A stretch of DNA of 64,000 nucleotides from Caballeronia hypogeia (GTDB lineage Bacteria > Pseudomonadota > Gammaproteobacteria > Burkholderiales > Burkholderiaceae), in assembly GCF_001544875.2 (NCBI RefSeq), contig NZ_FCOA02000020.1, positions 84,521-148,520 on the forward strand, read 5' to 3'. Positions 34,043 to 43,514 of this stretch are shown in pieces (within the stretch, counting starts at the first letter, position 1; every line of letters begins with the position of its first letter). The notes beneath the pieces are model-generated. The model saw only the letters and a program-made list of their open reading frames with translations. It was not told the origin of the DNA and did no database searches. Made by a program: the position numbers and the translations under genes.

Positions 34043-34070
34043 ATTGTACTTAGTAGACGTATAAAACAAT
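34043..34070. promoter_or_regulatory. Operator-like site ATTGTA-N16-AACAAT (proximal, porin promoter)
   Basis: Half-sites at 34043-34048 and 34065-34070 lie 17 bases before the porin start codon, where a bound protein would block transcription or translation start. Confidence 0.65.
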
Positions 34071-34086
34071 ATTTGGAGCGTCGGAG

Positions 34087-35190
34087 ATGCGGAAGACTTT
34101 ATTGGGTGTCGGTGCAACTGCCGGATGCTTGCTTAGCTTGGGTGCCCATGCGCAAGGCAGCGTGACCTTGTATGGGATCGTCGATGTGGGCATTCAATAT
34201 GTCGACAATGCGGGCGGCCATGCTCAAACACAAGAAGCCAGCGGTATGTTTAACGGTAACCGCTTCGGCCTCAAGGGTGTCGAGGACCTCGGTGGAAATT
34301 GGCACGCTCTCTTCCAACTTGAAAACGGCTTCAATACAAACAACGGAACTTTCGGTCAGGGGACTTCCGCCTCCGGTACTACGCAGGCGGTGACGCGTAT
34401 GTTCGGTCGTCAGTCATGGGTCGGGTTGCAGTCGCCATGGGCAACGATCAGCTTAGGCCGTCAATACGACTTCTTCTACGACAACCTCGCGCCGATCGCC
34501 GCATCGAACTACGTCGGCTCTTTCATGCACCGCCCGGGTACGGCTAACGCGATCTTTGGAAACAACGGCAGTACGACCGACTTTGACCGCATTGGCGGCG
34601 TTCGTGTTGACAATTCGGCAAAGCTGACGAGCGCTCCGATCGGAGGCTTCACGCTGGGTGCGATGTACGGTTTCGGCGGCCAGGCCGGAGCCTTCTCGAA
34701 CGGCAGCACTCAAAGTTTTGGCGCCAAATATGCAAATGGCGGCCTGTTGGCGGGCGCCGTCTACACGAATTACAAGGAAAACAACGCCGCCAGCAGCTAT
34801 CAAACTTACGGTGGCGGCGCACGTTATCAGTTCGGACCGGTGCGCATCGCAGGCCTTTACACCAACGCTCGTTGGTCGGCGACTGGTGACCGGGTAGATA
34901 CGATTGAATTTGGTGGACAGTACCGCATTACGCCGTCACTTGCTGTGGCGGCCGGCTACTTCTATTCGAAGCCGAACAACGAGAGTACCAACGTGATCAT
35001 GAAAGGTACCCGGAACCAAGTCGGCTTCATGACCGATTATTCGCTTTCTAAAACAACAGACATCTACGCAACGGTCGACTACCAGCGCGCCAAGCATGGC
35101 TACGCGGCCCAGATCTACAGCCTTACTCCCACTGACGCCAAAACCAATCATCAACTGATGATCGGTGCCGGCCTGCAGCACTTCTTCTAA
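34087..35190 (+). CDS. Gram-negative porin (OmpC-like, Burkholderia type)
   Basis: The 367-residue protein has a signal peptide ending in AHAQ and then SVTLYGIVDVGIQYV, the usual first strand of Burkholderiales porins, and it ends in a C-terminal aromatic (HHFF-type, LQHFF). It is a 16-strand trimeric barrel that lets small acids or sugars enter the periplasm. It is preceded by two operator-like sites and is followed by pyruvate kinase after 28 bases, so it probably leads the operon. Confidence 0.92.
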   Translation: MRKTLLGVGATAGCLLSLGAHAQGSVTLYGIVDVGIQYVDNAGGHAQTQEASGMFNGNRFGLKGVEDLGGNWHALFQLENGFNTNNGTFGQGTSASGTTQAVTRMFGRQSWVGLQSPWATISLGRQYDFFYDNLAPIAASNYVGSFMHRPGTANAIFGNNGSTTDFDRIGGVRVDNSAKLTSAPIGGFTLGAMYGFGGQAGAFSNGSTQSFGAKYANGGLLAGAVYTNYKENNAASSYQTYGGGARYQFGPVRIAGLYTNARWSATGDRVDTIEFGGQYRITPSLAVAAGYFYSKPNNESTNVIMKGTRNQVGFMTDYSLSKTTDIYATVDYQRAKHGYAAQIYSLTPTDAKTNHQLMIGAGLQHFF

Positions 35191-35218
35191 AGCCTACAAC
35201 CGGGCAACAAAATTCCAG

Positions 35219-36697
35219 ATGCAAAGAAGCAGGGCAACAAAGGTTCTTGCCACCCTCGGGCCAGCTAGTTCCACAGAGACCGTGATCGAAGCGCTCGCTC
35301 GGGCAGGTGCGGACGTATTCCGTCTTAATTTCAGCCATGGCAATCATGCCGAGCACGCGGCCAGGCACTCCGCTGTGCGCGCCGTTGAGAAAAGACTGCG
35401 AAAGCCGCTTGGAATCCTGATGGACCTGCAGGGGCCGAAGCTCCGTGTCGGCAGTTTTGCAAACGGAAAGGAAGTCTTGGAGGAGGGGCAACAGTTCTGT
35501 TTTGACGTTGACCCTACGCAGGGGAATCGGGAGCGCGTGCATCTGCCTCACCCCGAAATCTTCGCCGCTGTACGACCAGGTCACCACTTGCTCGTGGATG
35601 ACGGCAAACTGCGCTTCAAGGTCCTGATGGTCGCTGAAGGCCGTATCGTCACTGAGGTCATCGTTAAGGGACAAATTTCCGATAGAAAAGGAGTGAGCGT
35701 CCCCGATGCGAGCCTTTCTATCGCTGCCTTGTCCCCTAAAGATCGCGCAGACCTCGAGTTTGGTCTGTCGTTGGGCGTGGATTGGGTTGCCCTCTCTTTT
35801 GTCCAACGTGCTCAAGACATCATCGAGACGAAGTCGATTGTCCAAGGCCGCGCCGGGATAATGGCCAAGATCGAAAAGCCTCAGGCTGTCGACAATATCG
35901 TCGAGATCATTGATGTGGTCGATGCGCTCATGGTGGCGCGAGGAGACCTTGGCGTAGAAATGCAGCCCGAAGACGTGCCACTCGTGCAGAAGCGCCTGAT
36001 TCGTCTGTCAAGAGACGCCGGCAAACCCGTGGTTGTCGCGACGCAAATGCTCGAGTCCATGATTTCAACATCGACGCCCACACGCGCTGAAGCGTCCGAT
36101 GTCGCGACCGCCGTATATGACGGAGCGGACGCAGTGATGCTATCTGCTGAGTCAGCGTCTGGTTCATACCCCGTCGACGCCGTCTCGATGATGTCGCGAA
36201 TCATCCGTCGTACGGAGTCTGATCCCCTCCAGCGTCAATTGATGAACGCTGTCGCCGCCCAGCATACAGCTAACCCCACCGACGCGATTGGCGCCGCGAT
36301 TAACACCGTGTCCGACGTCCTGCCGCTTGGGGCGGCTGTCACGTATACGTCGTCCGGCGCAACCGCCTTGAGGATCTCTCGGGTCCGACCGCGAACACCC
36401 ATCTTAAGCCTTACGCCCAATGTTGAAGTCGCGCGCCGGCTGGCTTTGGTATGGGGCGTAAATTCGAGAGTCAGTTCGGACGCAAACAGCATAGAGGACA
36501 TTGTCGCAATCGCTTCTGATGCAGCACAAGCTGAGGGCCTTTGTCAAAGCGGGCGCCCGCTGGTTGTCGCGGCAGGCGTGCCATTTGGAACACCGGGCTC
36601 GACGAACTTGATGCGAATCGTATGGCCGTCAGAATTGGCTCCGGCGGTTGAATTGAACAACGCCTCGACGGCGCAGACGCAGGAGTGCACCTCTTGA
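35219..36697 (+). CDS. pyk: Pyruvate kinase
   Basis: The 492-residue enzyme has RLNFSHGNH near residue 33, LMDLQGPKLRVG, the active-site region KIEKPQAVDNI and MVARGDLGVE near residue 245. It makes pyruvate and ATP from phosphoenolpyruvate. ATG at 35219 gives the usual N-terminus (SRATKVLATLGPAS). It is in one run with the porin, the GapN-type dehydrogenase and an MFS carrier, so it is a pathway-dedicated copy. Confidence 0.93.
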   Translation: MQRSRATKVLATLGPASSTETVIEALARAGADVFRLNFSHGNHAEHAARHSAVRAVEKRLRKPLGILMDLQGPKLRVGSFANGKEVLEEGQQFCFDVDPTQGNRERVHLPHPEIFAAVRPGHHLLVDDGKLRFKVLMVAEGRIVTEVIVKGQISDRKGVSVPDASLSIAALSPKDRADLEFGLSLGVDWVALSFVQRAQDIIETKSIVQGRAGIMAKIEKPQAVDNIVEIIDVVDALMVARGDLGVEMQPEDVPLVQKRLIRLSRDAGKPVVVATQMLESMISTSTPTRAEASDVATAVYDGADAVMLSAESASGSYPVDAVSMMSRIIRRTESDPLQRQLMNAVAAQHTANPTDAIGAAINTVSDVLPLGAAVTYTSSGATALRISRVRPRTPILSLTPNVEVARRLALVWGVNSRVSSDANSIEDIVAIASDAAQAEGLCQSGRPLVVAAGVPFGTPGSTNLMRIVWPSELAPAVELNNASTAQTQECTS

Positions 36698-38319
36698 ACT
36701 CAGTGAATGACTTGGCGAACCTGTTTCCTCGATTGAGCGATGTCCCTGCCGAAACGAGGATTACGCCGCTGCATCAACGTGAGACGTTAGTTGGCGGTGA
36801 AATGCGTCGTATCGACCGCGGTTGCAAAACAGCGCTGTCTGCGATTCAACTGCGGCAAGAGGACGGAACGTTGGCTCCGTTCGAGGTAGGTAGCTATCCC
36901 CTCGGCGGTGTAAACGAAGCCAGGGACGCCCTTGAAGCTGCTGTGCATGCCTACGACAGCGGTCGCGGGCGTTGGCCGACGATGCCGGTCGCCGGACGAA
37001 TCTCGTGTGTTGAACACTTTGTACGCCTGATGGTTGCTCGTCGCGAGGAGGTGGTGCGCCTGATCATGTGGGAGATCGGTAAGGCAAGGCCTGATGCGGA
37101 GAAGGAATTCGACAGGACGGTCGAATATATATCCGCGACTGTCGAAGCGCTTAAAGAGCTCGACAACGGAAACTCCAAGTTTCACGTTGTCGAAGGAACC
37201 ATTGCCCAAATTCGCCGCTCACCGCTCGGCGTCGTGCTGTGTATGGGACCGTACAACTACCCGCTAAACGAGACGTTCACCACCCTCATTCCTGCTCTGA
37301 TCATGGGGAATACGATCGTCCTGAAGCCGCCCAAATTCGGCGCACTATTGTTCTATCCATTGCTCTTTGCTTTTCAGAAGGCCTTCCCCCCGGGCGTGGT
37401 TAACACGATCTACGGTCGGGGAGAAGAAGTTGTTCCTTACCTGATGGCCAGCGGAGACATCAACGTACTCGCACTGATTGGTTCAAGCCGTGTCGCGGAC
37501 TCGCTCAAGAAGCAGCACCCGAAATCGAATCGGCTGCGAGCGGTGCTTGGCCTGGACGCAAAGAATCCAGCGATCGTTCTTCCAGACGCAGACATCGATA
37601 CGGCAGTGCGCGAGTGTGTCGCGGGATCATTGTCGTTCAATGGGCAACGCTGTACTGCGCTGAAACTGATTTTTGTTCATCGGTCAATCGCTGACACGTT
37701 TGTCTCGCGGTTCTCACGCGCTGTTCAGGATCTGAAGTGCGGGATGCCCTGGGAAAAAGGCGTCCAAATCACGCCGCTTCCCGATCAGCAGAAGCCGCGC
37801 TACCTCGACGAATGCGTAGCACAGGCCGTCAGCCTCGGGGCATGCGTGGTCAACCCGGGCGGCGGCGATAGCGCTGGGACTTTGTTTCGGCCTGCCGTCG
37901 TCTATCCGGTAACGGATGAAATGAAGTTGTACCACGAAGAACAGTTCGGTCCGGTCGTGCCGATCGTACCATTCGACGACGTGAGCGAACCCCTCGAATA
38001 CATCATCCGATCGCCATACGGCCAGCAGGTCAGTCTTTTCGGAAACGATGCGGAGCAGATAGGGGCGTTAACCGACCAACTCGTGAATCAGGTCTGTCGT
38101 GTGAATCTGAATTGTCAGTGTCAGCGCGGCCCCGATGTCTTTCCTTTCGCCGGTCGCAAAGATTCGGCGGAAGGGACGCTGTCGGTGAGTGACGCGCTGC
38201 GTTCGTTCTCTATCCGATCGATGGTGGCGACGCGCAAGTCGTCCTCCGATAAAACGCTGCTGAACGCGATTGTCGACGGACGCCGTTCGAATTTTATCGC
38301 GACCGGATTCTTGCTTTAA
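36694..38319 (+). CDS. gapN: NADP-dependent non-phosphorylating glyceraldehyde-3-phosphate dehydrogenase (GapN-like)
   Basis: The aldehyde-dehydrogenase fold shows GPYNYPLNET (GapN type) near residue 182, LGLDAKNPAIVLPDADI, the catalytic Cys in FNGQRCTALK near residue 315, and CQRGPDVFPFAGRKDS at the C-terminus, as in GapN. It oxidises glyceraldehyde 3-phosphate straight to 3-phosphoglycerate with NADPH gain. The TTG at 36694 overlaps the pyk stop (TTGA) and follows AGGAG by 8 bases; a GTG at 36685 is the alternative. The N-terminus is about 50 residues longer than usual for the family. Confidence 0.85.
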   Translation: MNSVNDLANLFPRLSDVPAETRITPLHQRETLVGGEMRRIDRGCKTALSAIQLRQEDGTLAPFEVGSYPLGGVNEARDALEAAVHAYDSGRGRWPTMPVAGRISCVEHFVRLMVARREEVVRLIMWEIGKARPDAEKEFDRTVEYISATVEALKELDNGNSKFHVVEGTIAQIRRSPLGVVLCMGPYNYPLNETFTTLIPALIMGNTIVLKPPKFGALLFYPLLFAFQKAFPPGVVNTIYGRGEEVVPYLMASGDINVLALIGSSRVADSLKKQHPKSNRLRAVLGLDAKNPAIVLPDADIDTAVRECVAGSLSFNGQRCTALKLIFVHRSIADTFVSRFSRAVQDLKCGMPWEKGVQITPLPDQQKPRYLDECVAQAVSLGACVVNPGGGDSAGTLFRPAVVYPVTDEMKLYHEEQFGPVVPIVPFDDVSEPLEYIIRSPYGQQVSLFGNDAEQIGALTDQLVNQVCRVNLNCQCQRGPDVFPFAGRKDSAEGTLSVSDALRSFSIRSMVATRKSSSDKTLLNAIVDGRRSNFIATGFLL

Positions 38320-38373
38320 CACCGCGACGTCTCCTGGAGACGGAGACGTCGGTAACAACGGGAGTTCCCAACA

Positions 38374-39705
38374 ATGAAACCTGAGATTCATACTCGGACA
38401 ATGGCGAAGGTGTCGCGGCGGTTAATTCCGTTCATGATCCTTATGTTTCTTATTAACTTTTTGGACCGGGTGAACATTGGATTCGCCGCGCTGGAGATGA
38501 ACAAGGATCTGGGGTTATCGCCCAGTACCTATGGCTTCGCAGCGGGGATTCTTTTCATTGGATACGTGGCGTTTGAAGTGCCCAGCAACTTCATTCTGCA
38601 ACGAGTGGGCGCTCGCGTGTGGCTTGCTCGAATCATGATCACCTGGGGCGTGCTTGCTACGCTGATGGCATTCGTGTTCAACACCACGTCGTTGTATACG
38701 CTGCGTGCTCTCATCGGCGTAGCTGAGGCTGGCTTCTTTCCCGGCCTGGTGTTTTATATGATGCGATGGTTCCCGGCGGAAGAACGCGCCAAGGCCATCA
38801 CCGTGTTTATGTTGGGCAACCCCATCTCCGTCATCATTGGCGGTCCGCTCTCCACCGCGATCCTACACTTCGGCAATCATCTGGGCGGTCTGGCTGGGTG
38901 GAAATGGCTATTTATCATTGAGGGCATACCGGCGATCATCATCGGCGTGTTGACCCTTTGGGTACTGACCGAGCGCCCTGAAGATGCGAAGTGGCTGAAA
39001 TCCGACGAGCGTGACTGGCTGGTTACGAAGATCAGCGAAGAAACGAAGGCAAAGGAAAGCCGCGGACATAGTCCTGTCCGTGTACGAGACGTGTTTCTTC
39101 ATGGTCCCACGCTTGCTTTTGCGCTCTCGAAGTTCTGCGTGTTGCTGGCTTTTTTTGGGATCACCTTGTGGCTGCCGCAAATCATTAAGAGCCTGGGCAC
39201 GTTGACCACAGTTGAAGTCGGTATTGCATCTGCCGTTCCTTATGTATTCTCCGCTGTGGCAAGCGTCCTTATCGGCAGACATTCGGATAAGACGGGCGAA
39301 CGGAAGTGGCACATCGCGCTGCCTGCGTTTCTCGGAGCCGTCGGTTTCGTCGTGGCCAGCATTGCCGGAAGTCCCTGGATCGCCATGGTGGCGCTGTGCG
39401 TCGCGGCCACCGGTCTTTGGGTTTCGAACACAGTTTTCTGGACCCTACCCGCGAGCATTCTTTCCGGGACCACGGCTGCGGTCGGCATTGCCTTTATCAA
39501 CGCCTTTGGCAATCTCGGTGGCTTTGTCGGTCCCTATCTGACTGGCTGGATCCGGGAGACGACACACTCGTATGTGTGGGCACTCGCGATGTTGGGTGGA
39601 TTCTTGGCGCTGAGTGGCGTGATTGTTCTCATTGTGGCTCGCTCTGAGACGGGCGGAGGACGTGATCAAAGGCCGTCGCGGCACCCCACTTTCAAGAAAG
39701 TCTAG
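38374..39705 (+). CDS. MFS transporter, ACS family (organic acid uptake)
   Basis: The 443-residue carrier has 12 predicted membrane segments and ACS motifs (LDRVNIGFAALEMNKDLGLS; GYVAFEVPSNFILQRVGAR; GVAEAGFFPGLVFYMMRWF, each in part). It resembles the carrier at 28397. It follows the GapN gene by 54 bases and probably imports the island's acid-sugar substrate. Confidence 0.9.
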   Translation: MKPEIHTRTMAKVSRRLIPFMILMFLINFLDRVNIGFAALEMNKDLGLSPSTYGFAAGILFIGYVAFEVPSNFILQRVGARVWLARIMITWGVLATLMAFVFNTTSLYTLRALIGVAEAGFFPGLVFYMMRWFPAEERAKAITVFMLGNPISVIIGGPLSTAILHFGNHLGGLAGWKWLFIIEGIPAIIIGVLTLWVLTERPEDAKWLKSDERDWLVTKISEETKAKESRGHSPVRVRDVFLHGPTLAFALSKFCVLLAFFGITLWLPQIIKSLGTLTTVEVGIASAVPYVFSAVASVLIGRHSDKTGERKWHIALPAFLGAVGFVVASIAGSPWIAMVALCVAATGLWVSNTVFWTLPASILSGTTAAVGIAFINAFGNLGGFVGPYLTGWIRETTHSYVWALAMLGGFLALSGVIVLIVARSETGGGRDQRPSRHPTFKKV

Positions 39706-40008
39706 CCTGCAGCAGACCCAAGCCGAACAAGCGGAAACGAGCTTCCAAGTCGAACGGTGAAAGAGCGGGCAGAGCGAGCGACTTGAGCGTTCTAGGAACG
39801 AGAATTCAGCTTTGTCCTCGATCGTCAACAACTGCATCCAGTTGAAACCGGCGCGCCGGCGCATCTTCCACGGTGCGCGATAACGGCGCCCGCCCGGTGC
39901 AGCCGAAAAACTAGAGCAAACCCTTAGATTGTATCGTACGTTTATGAAGTACAATCGGTGCCATCAACACTTGTGGCTCATGAGCAGCCGAATCTCTGGA
40001 GACTTGTA
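39706..40008. other. Intergenic region before the dehydrogenase operon
   Basis: It contains the operator-like site at 39928 and no recognised gene. Confidence 0.5.
39928..39955. promoter_or_regulatory. Operator-like site ATTGTA-N16-TACAAT (dehydrogenase operon)
   Basis: Perfect inverted half-sites lie at 39928-39933 and 39950-39955, extended to GATTGTA and TACAATC. It is 53 bases before the dehydrogenase start. Confidence 0.75.
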
Positions 40009-41079
40009 ATGCGTATTCTCGTTCTGCCGTGCGACGGCATCGGTCCCGAAATTACCGCAGCTTCGATGGCTGCTTTGCAGGCCGCTGACAAGAAGTTCGG
40101 CTTGAATCTGTCCTTCGACTACGACGATGTCGGTTTCGTAAGCCTCGAAAAGCACGGCACGACCCTGCGCGACGAAGTGCTCGAAAAAGCGAAAACCTAC
40201 GACGGCATTATCCTGGGTACGCAGTCGCACGCCGATTATCCGGTTCCCGAAAAAGGTGGCCGAAATGTGTCGGCGGGCTTCCGCATTGGACTGGACTTGT
40301 ATGCGAACGTGCGGCCGGCGCGCACGCGTCCGTTCCTGACTTCCAACATGCGCGAAGGGAAGACGATGGACCTCGTGATCATGCGCGAGGCGACCGAAGG
40401 CTTCTATCCGGACCGCAATATGACGAAGGGCTGGGCGGAACTGATGCCGAGCCCGGACATGGCTATCTCCCTGCGCAAGATCACCCGCCACTGTAGCGAG
40501 CGCATCGCACGCCGCGCCTTCGAACTCGCGATGAAGCGCAAGAAGAAGGTCACCGCGATCCACAAGGCCAACAGCTTCCACATGACGGATGGCCTGTTCC
40601 TCGAGTGCGTGCGTGATGTGGCGAAGGACTTCCCCGAGGTTCAGGTGGACGACTTGCTCGTGGACGCCTCGACCGCGCACCTGGTGCGTTCGCCCGAGCG
40701 ATTTGACGTGCTGGTCGCCACCAACTTCTATGGTGACATCATCAGCGATCTCGCGAGCGAGCTTTCGGGCAGCCTCGGTTTGGCGGGGTCAATGATGGCG
40801 AGCGACACGCACTGCTGCGCTCAGGCTCAGCATGGCTCGGCGCCCGACATTGCCGGTCAGGACAAGGCAAACCCGGTTTCGATGATCCTGTCGGTGGCCA
40901 TGCTGATTCAATGGATGGGGGAGCATCACGGCAAGGCGGAGTACGTCGAAGCAGGCAACGCGATGGAAGCGGCGGTCGATAAGGTCTTGGAAAACCCGGC
41001 CACTCGCACGCCCGACCTGGGCGGCAAGTTCGGCTGCAAGGCCTTCGGTGATGAAGTCGCGCGAGTGATCGCTGGCTAA
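40009..41079 (+). CDS. Isopropylmalate/tartrate/malate dehydrogenase-family enzyme
   Basis: The 356-residue enzyme has the family start RILVLPCDGIGPEI, substrate-site arginines in YANVRPARTRPF and MREATEGFYPDRNM, Lys in HKANSFHMTDGLF, and the metal-site aspartates in FYGDIISDLASELSGSLGLAGS (given in part). These NAD- and Mg-dependent enzymes oxidise 2-hydroxy-3-carboxy acids, often with decarboxylation (tartrate, D-malate). ATG at 40009 follows GGAGAC. It heads an operon with an amidohydrolase and the DUF1537 kinase, so it may oxidise the acid sugar before phosphorylation. Confidence 0.85.
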   Translation: MRILVLPCDGIGPEITAASMAALQAADKKFGLNLSFDYDDVGFVSLEKHGTTLRDEVLEKAKTYDGIILGTQSHADYPVPEKGGRNVSAGFRIGLDLYANVRPARTRPFLTSNMREGKTMDLVIMREATEGFYPDRNMTKGWAELMPSPDMAISLRKITRHCSERIARRAFELAMKRKKKVTAIHKANSFHMTDGLFLECVRDVAKDFPEVQVDDLLVDASTAHLVRSPERFDVLVATNFYGDIISDLASELSGSLGLAGSMMASDTHCCAQAQHGSAPDIAGQDKANPVSMILSVAMLIQWMGEHHGKAEYVEAGNAMEAAVDKVLENPATRTPDLGGKFGCKAFGDEVARVIAG

Positions 41080-41237
41080 TGAAGGGAAACCGACGCGGGG
41101 ATGTGTCACCCGCGTCGATTTGAGCGAGCTCGAGGACGCCGGAGCGATATGCCTCTGTGACGTCCTTGGTTGCCGGGCGCCGGCAAGCGACACCCGTTAT
41201 TCGAACTCGGAAACGTCATGGGAAAGGAGTAGGGTAT

Positions 41238-42149
41238 ATGTCCCCGATCGGCTTCGCCGTTCCAGAGGGCGTCGTAGACTCGCATTGTCATATCTTCGAC
41301 CCGCATCAGTTCCAGTACTCCCCAACGCGGAAGTACACACCTCCCCCTGCGACAGTCCAGGAATTGCAACGATTCCATTCTGCGATCGGAGTGCAACGCA
41401 CTGTTCTTATCCAGCCGAGTGTGTACGGTATTGACAATTCTTGCTTGGTCAATGCGCTTGAGCAGCTTGGCGCGAATGCGCGTGGCATCGCCGTTATCGA
41501 CGGTTCCTTCTCAGATCAGCAACTGGACGACCTCATCGGAGCAGGCGTTGTAGGCGTTCGAATCAACCTTGAAGTAGGTAAAGACCGCAACTTCAACGCT
41601 GCGATTAATCGACTCGAGCAGACCGTTGAGACGTTGCGGGGCAAGCCGCTGATCGTGCAGATTTATGCTGCGCTTCCCATCTTAGAAGCGCTTGAGGGCC
41701 GAATTCAATCGCTGCCGCATCGCGTCGTCATTGATCATTTTGGATTGGCAAAGGCGGCTGCGGGACCGGAGCAATCAGGAATATCGACGCTGCTCGACAT
41801 GATGGAGTCTGGAAAGGTCTTCGTTAAACTCTCTGGCCCCTATCAGATCTCCTTGTTAAAGCCTCATTACAGGGATACTGCAGCGATCGCGCAGAGGCTA
41901 GTCGAAGCGGCGCCCAGCCAAGTCATCTGGGGCAGCGATTGGCCCCACACGGGTGGTAGCGAACGTTCTGCTAATGCCAAGCCGACCGACATAGAACCTT
42001 TCCGAAAAGAAGATGAAGGGCACAACTTCGGCCTCGTGAGAGACTGGGCGCGAGCGTCGACCGATAGAACTCGATTGCTGGTGAATAACGCGACAGCCCT
42101 CTTCGGCTTTGAGTCAACCGCGGTGCAACCGCAAAAGGACATATCTTGA
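41238..42149 (+). CDS. COG3618 amidohydrolase-superfamily lactonase-like protein (cytoplasmic)
   Basis: The 303-residue TIM barrel has DSHCHIFDPHQFQY at the N-terminus, VVIDHFGL near residue 165 and WGSDWPHTGG near residue 232, the signature of COG3618 proteins, which include lactonases and 2-pyrone-4,6-dicarboxylate hydrolase. AAAGGAG before ATG at 41238 sets the start. The gene overlaps the kinase gene by four bases (ATGA). It is a close relative of the exported protein at 52574. It likely opens a lactone of the acid sugar. Confidence 0.85.
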   Translation: MSPIGFAVPEGVVDSHCHIFDPHQFQYSPTRKYTPPPATVQELQRFHSAIGVQRTVLIQPSVYGIDNSCLVNALEQLGANARGIAVIDGSFSDQQLDDLIGAGVVGVRINLEVGKDRNFNAAINRLEQTVETLRGKPLIVQIYAALPILEALEGRIQSLPHRVVIDHFGLAKAAAGPEQSGISTLLDMMESGKVFVKLSGPYQISLLKPHYRDTAAIAQRLVEAAPSQVIWGSDWPHTGGSERSANAKPTDIEPFRKEDEGHNFGLVRDWARASTDRTRLLVNNATALFGFESTAVQPQKDIS

Positions 42150-43423
42150 GCAAGCCACTTCTGGGTTGCATCGCCGATGATTTCACTGGCGGAACAGACC
42201 TCGCAAGCACGCTCGTGCGTGGTGGCATGCGAGTCGTCCAGGTCATCGGCGTTCCACGGGACCTAAATATCGCAGACGCGGATGCGGTTGTCATCGCGCT
42301 GAAGACTCGAACGGTTGAAGCGGCGCAGGCTGTGAAGGAGTCGCTCGATGCGCTGGACTGGTTAGAGAAGGCGGGCTGCGAGCAGTTCTTCTTCAAATAC
42401 TGTTCGACCTTCGACTCTACGCCGGAAGGCAACATCGGCCCGGTCGCGGACGCACTCGCGTCGGCGCTTGGCGTCGACTTCGCCATCGCATGCCCAGCGT
42501 TTCCGGAAAACGGAAGAACGATCTACAAGGGCTATCTTTACGTCGGCGACGTATTGTTGAGCGAATCCGGGATGCGTAATCATCCGCTCACGCCTATGAG
42601 CGACGCCAACCTCGTTCGCGTTCTGCAGAGTCAGACGCAGGCGAAGGTCGGTGCGGTACATCTGGGAGATGTGTCGCGCGGTGCGGAGGCGATAGTCGCA
42701 AAGTTCGAGCAACTGCGCCAAGGTGATGTGAAATACGCGATCGTTGACGCGGTTAGCGATGCGGATCTTTGCCAGATCGGACGTGCGTTGATGGGTCACC
42801 GGCTGATTACGGGTGGTTCGGGTGTCGCAATGGGCCTGCCCGCAAACTTTCGCGACGCTGGGAAGTTAAGTGCGCCCACGAGTTCGGCCGCCAAACTCCC
42901 GCGTGTTGAAGGTCGCAGCATCGTCCTATCTGGAAGTTGCTCCCTTGCGACGAACGCGCAAGTCGAAGCGTGGAAGGCATCCTCTCGACCTGCGTTCAAG
43001 CTCGATCCTCTCGAACTTGCCAAGGGCGATGAGACAATCTTGGAGGCCGTCGAATGGGCCACGCAGCAGCTCGAATCAGCGCCGGTTCTGATTTACGGCA
43101 GCGCGAATCCGGATGAGGTGAAGCGCGCTCAGCGCGAATTGGGCGTGGAGAAGGCAGGATCACTGATGGAACGTGCTCTCGCACAGATCGCCAAGACATT
43201 GGTGGACGGAGCAGAGGTGAGGAAAGTCGTCGTTGCAGGAGGCGAGACGTCCGGTGCGGTCGTGAAAGCGCTCGATGTCAAGGCGCTGCGGATTGGCGCG
43301 CCGATTGACCCTGGCGTGCCCTGGACGATCGGCACCGCGGCAGTTCCTCTAGCACTGGCGTTGAAGTCGGGCAACTTCGGGACCGAGGATTTCTTTGAGA
43401 AAGCGCTTCGCTGCGCGCCCTGA
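42146..43423 (+). CDS. otnK: DUF1537 four-carbon acid-sugar kinase (OtnK-like)
   Basis: The 425-residue protein has the N-terminal substrate motif CIADDFTGGTDLA, STFDSTPEGNIGPVADAL near residue 88 and the C-terminal nucleotide motif VVAGGETSGAVVKAL near residue 370. DUF1537 enzymes were shown to phosphorylate tetronates such as D- or L-threonate, D-erythronate and their 3-oxo forms. Next to an OtnC-like gene in this island, a 3-oxo-tetronate 4-kinase role is most likely. Confidence 0.88.
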   Translation: MSKPLLGCIADDFTGGTDLASTLVRGGMRVVQVIGVPRDLNIADADAVVIALKTRTVEAAQAVKESLDALDWLEKAGCEQFFFKYCSTFDSTPEGNIGPVADALASALGVDFAIACPAFPENGRTIYKGYLYVGDVLLSESGMRNHPLTPMSDANLVRVLQSQTQAKVGAVHLGDVSRGAEAIVAKFEQLRQGDVKYAIVDAVSDADLCQIGRALMGHRLITGGSGVAMGLPANFRDAGKLSAPTSSAAKLPRVEGRSIVLSGSCSLATNAQVEAWKASSRPAFKLDPLELAKGDETILEAVEWATQQLESAPVLIYGSANPDEVKRAQRELGVEKAGSLMERALAQIAKTLVDGAEVRKVVVAGGETSGAVVKALDVKALRIGAPIDPGVPWTIGTAAVPLALALKSGNFGTEDFFEKALRCAP

Positions 43424-43464
43424 CGCCGGAGTATCGTTAAGCCTTTCATGAATGTCCGGGGACA

Positions 43465-43488
43465 GCCCGCCTGAGAGGCGGGCTTGTT
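43465..43488. terminator. Hairpin terminator between convergent operons
   Basis: GCCCGCC and GGCGGGC pair around TGAGA and are followed by TTGTT on the forward strand. It lies between the kinase gene and the convergent CobT-like gene. Confidence 0.65.
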
Positions 43489-43514
43489 CATTGCGCTGGT
43501 CACTTTAGTCAATT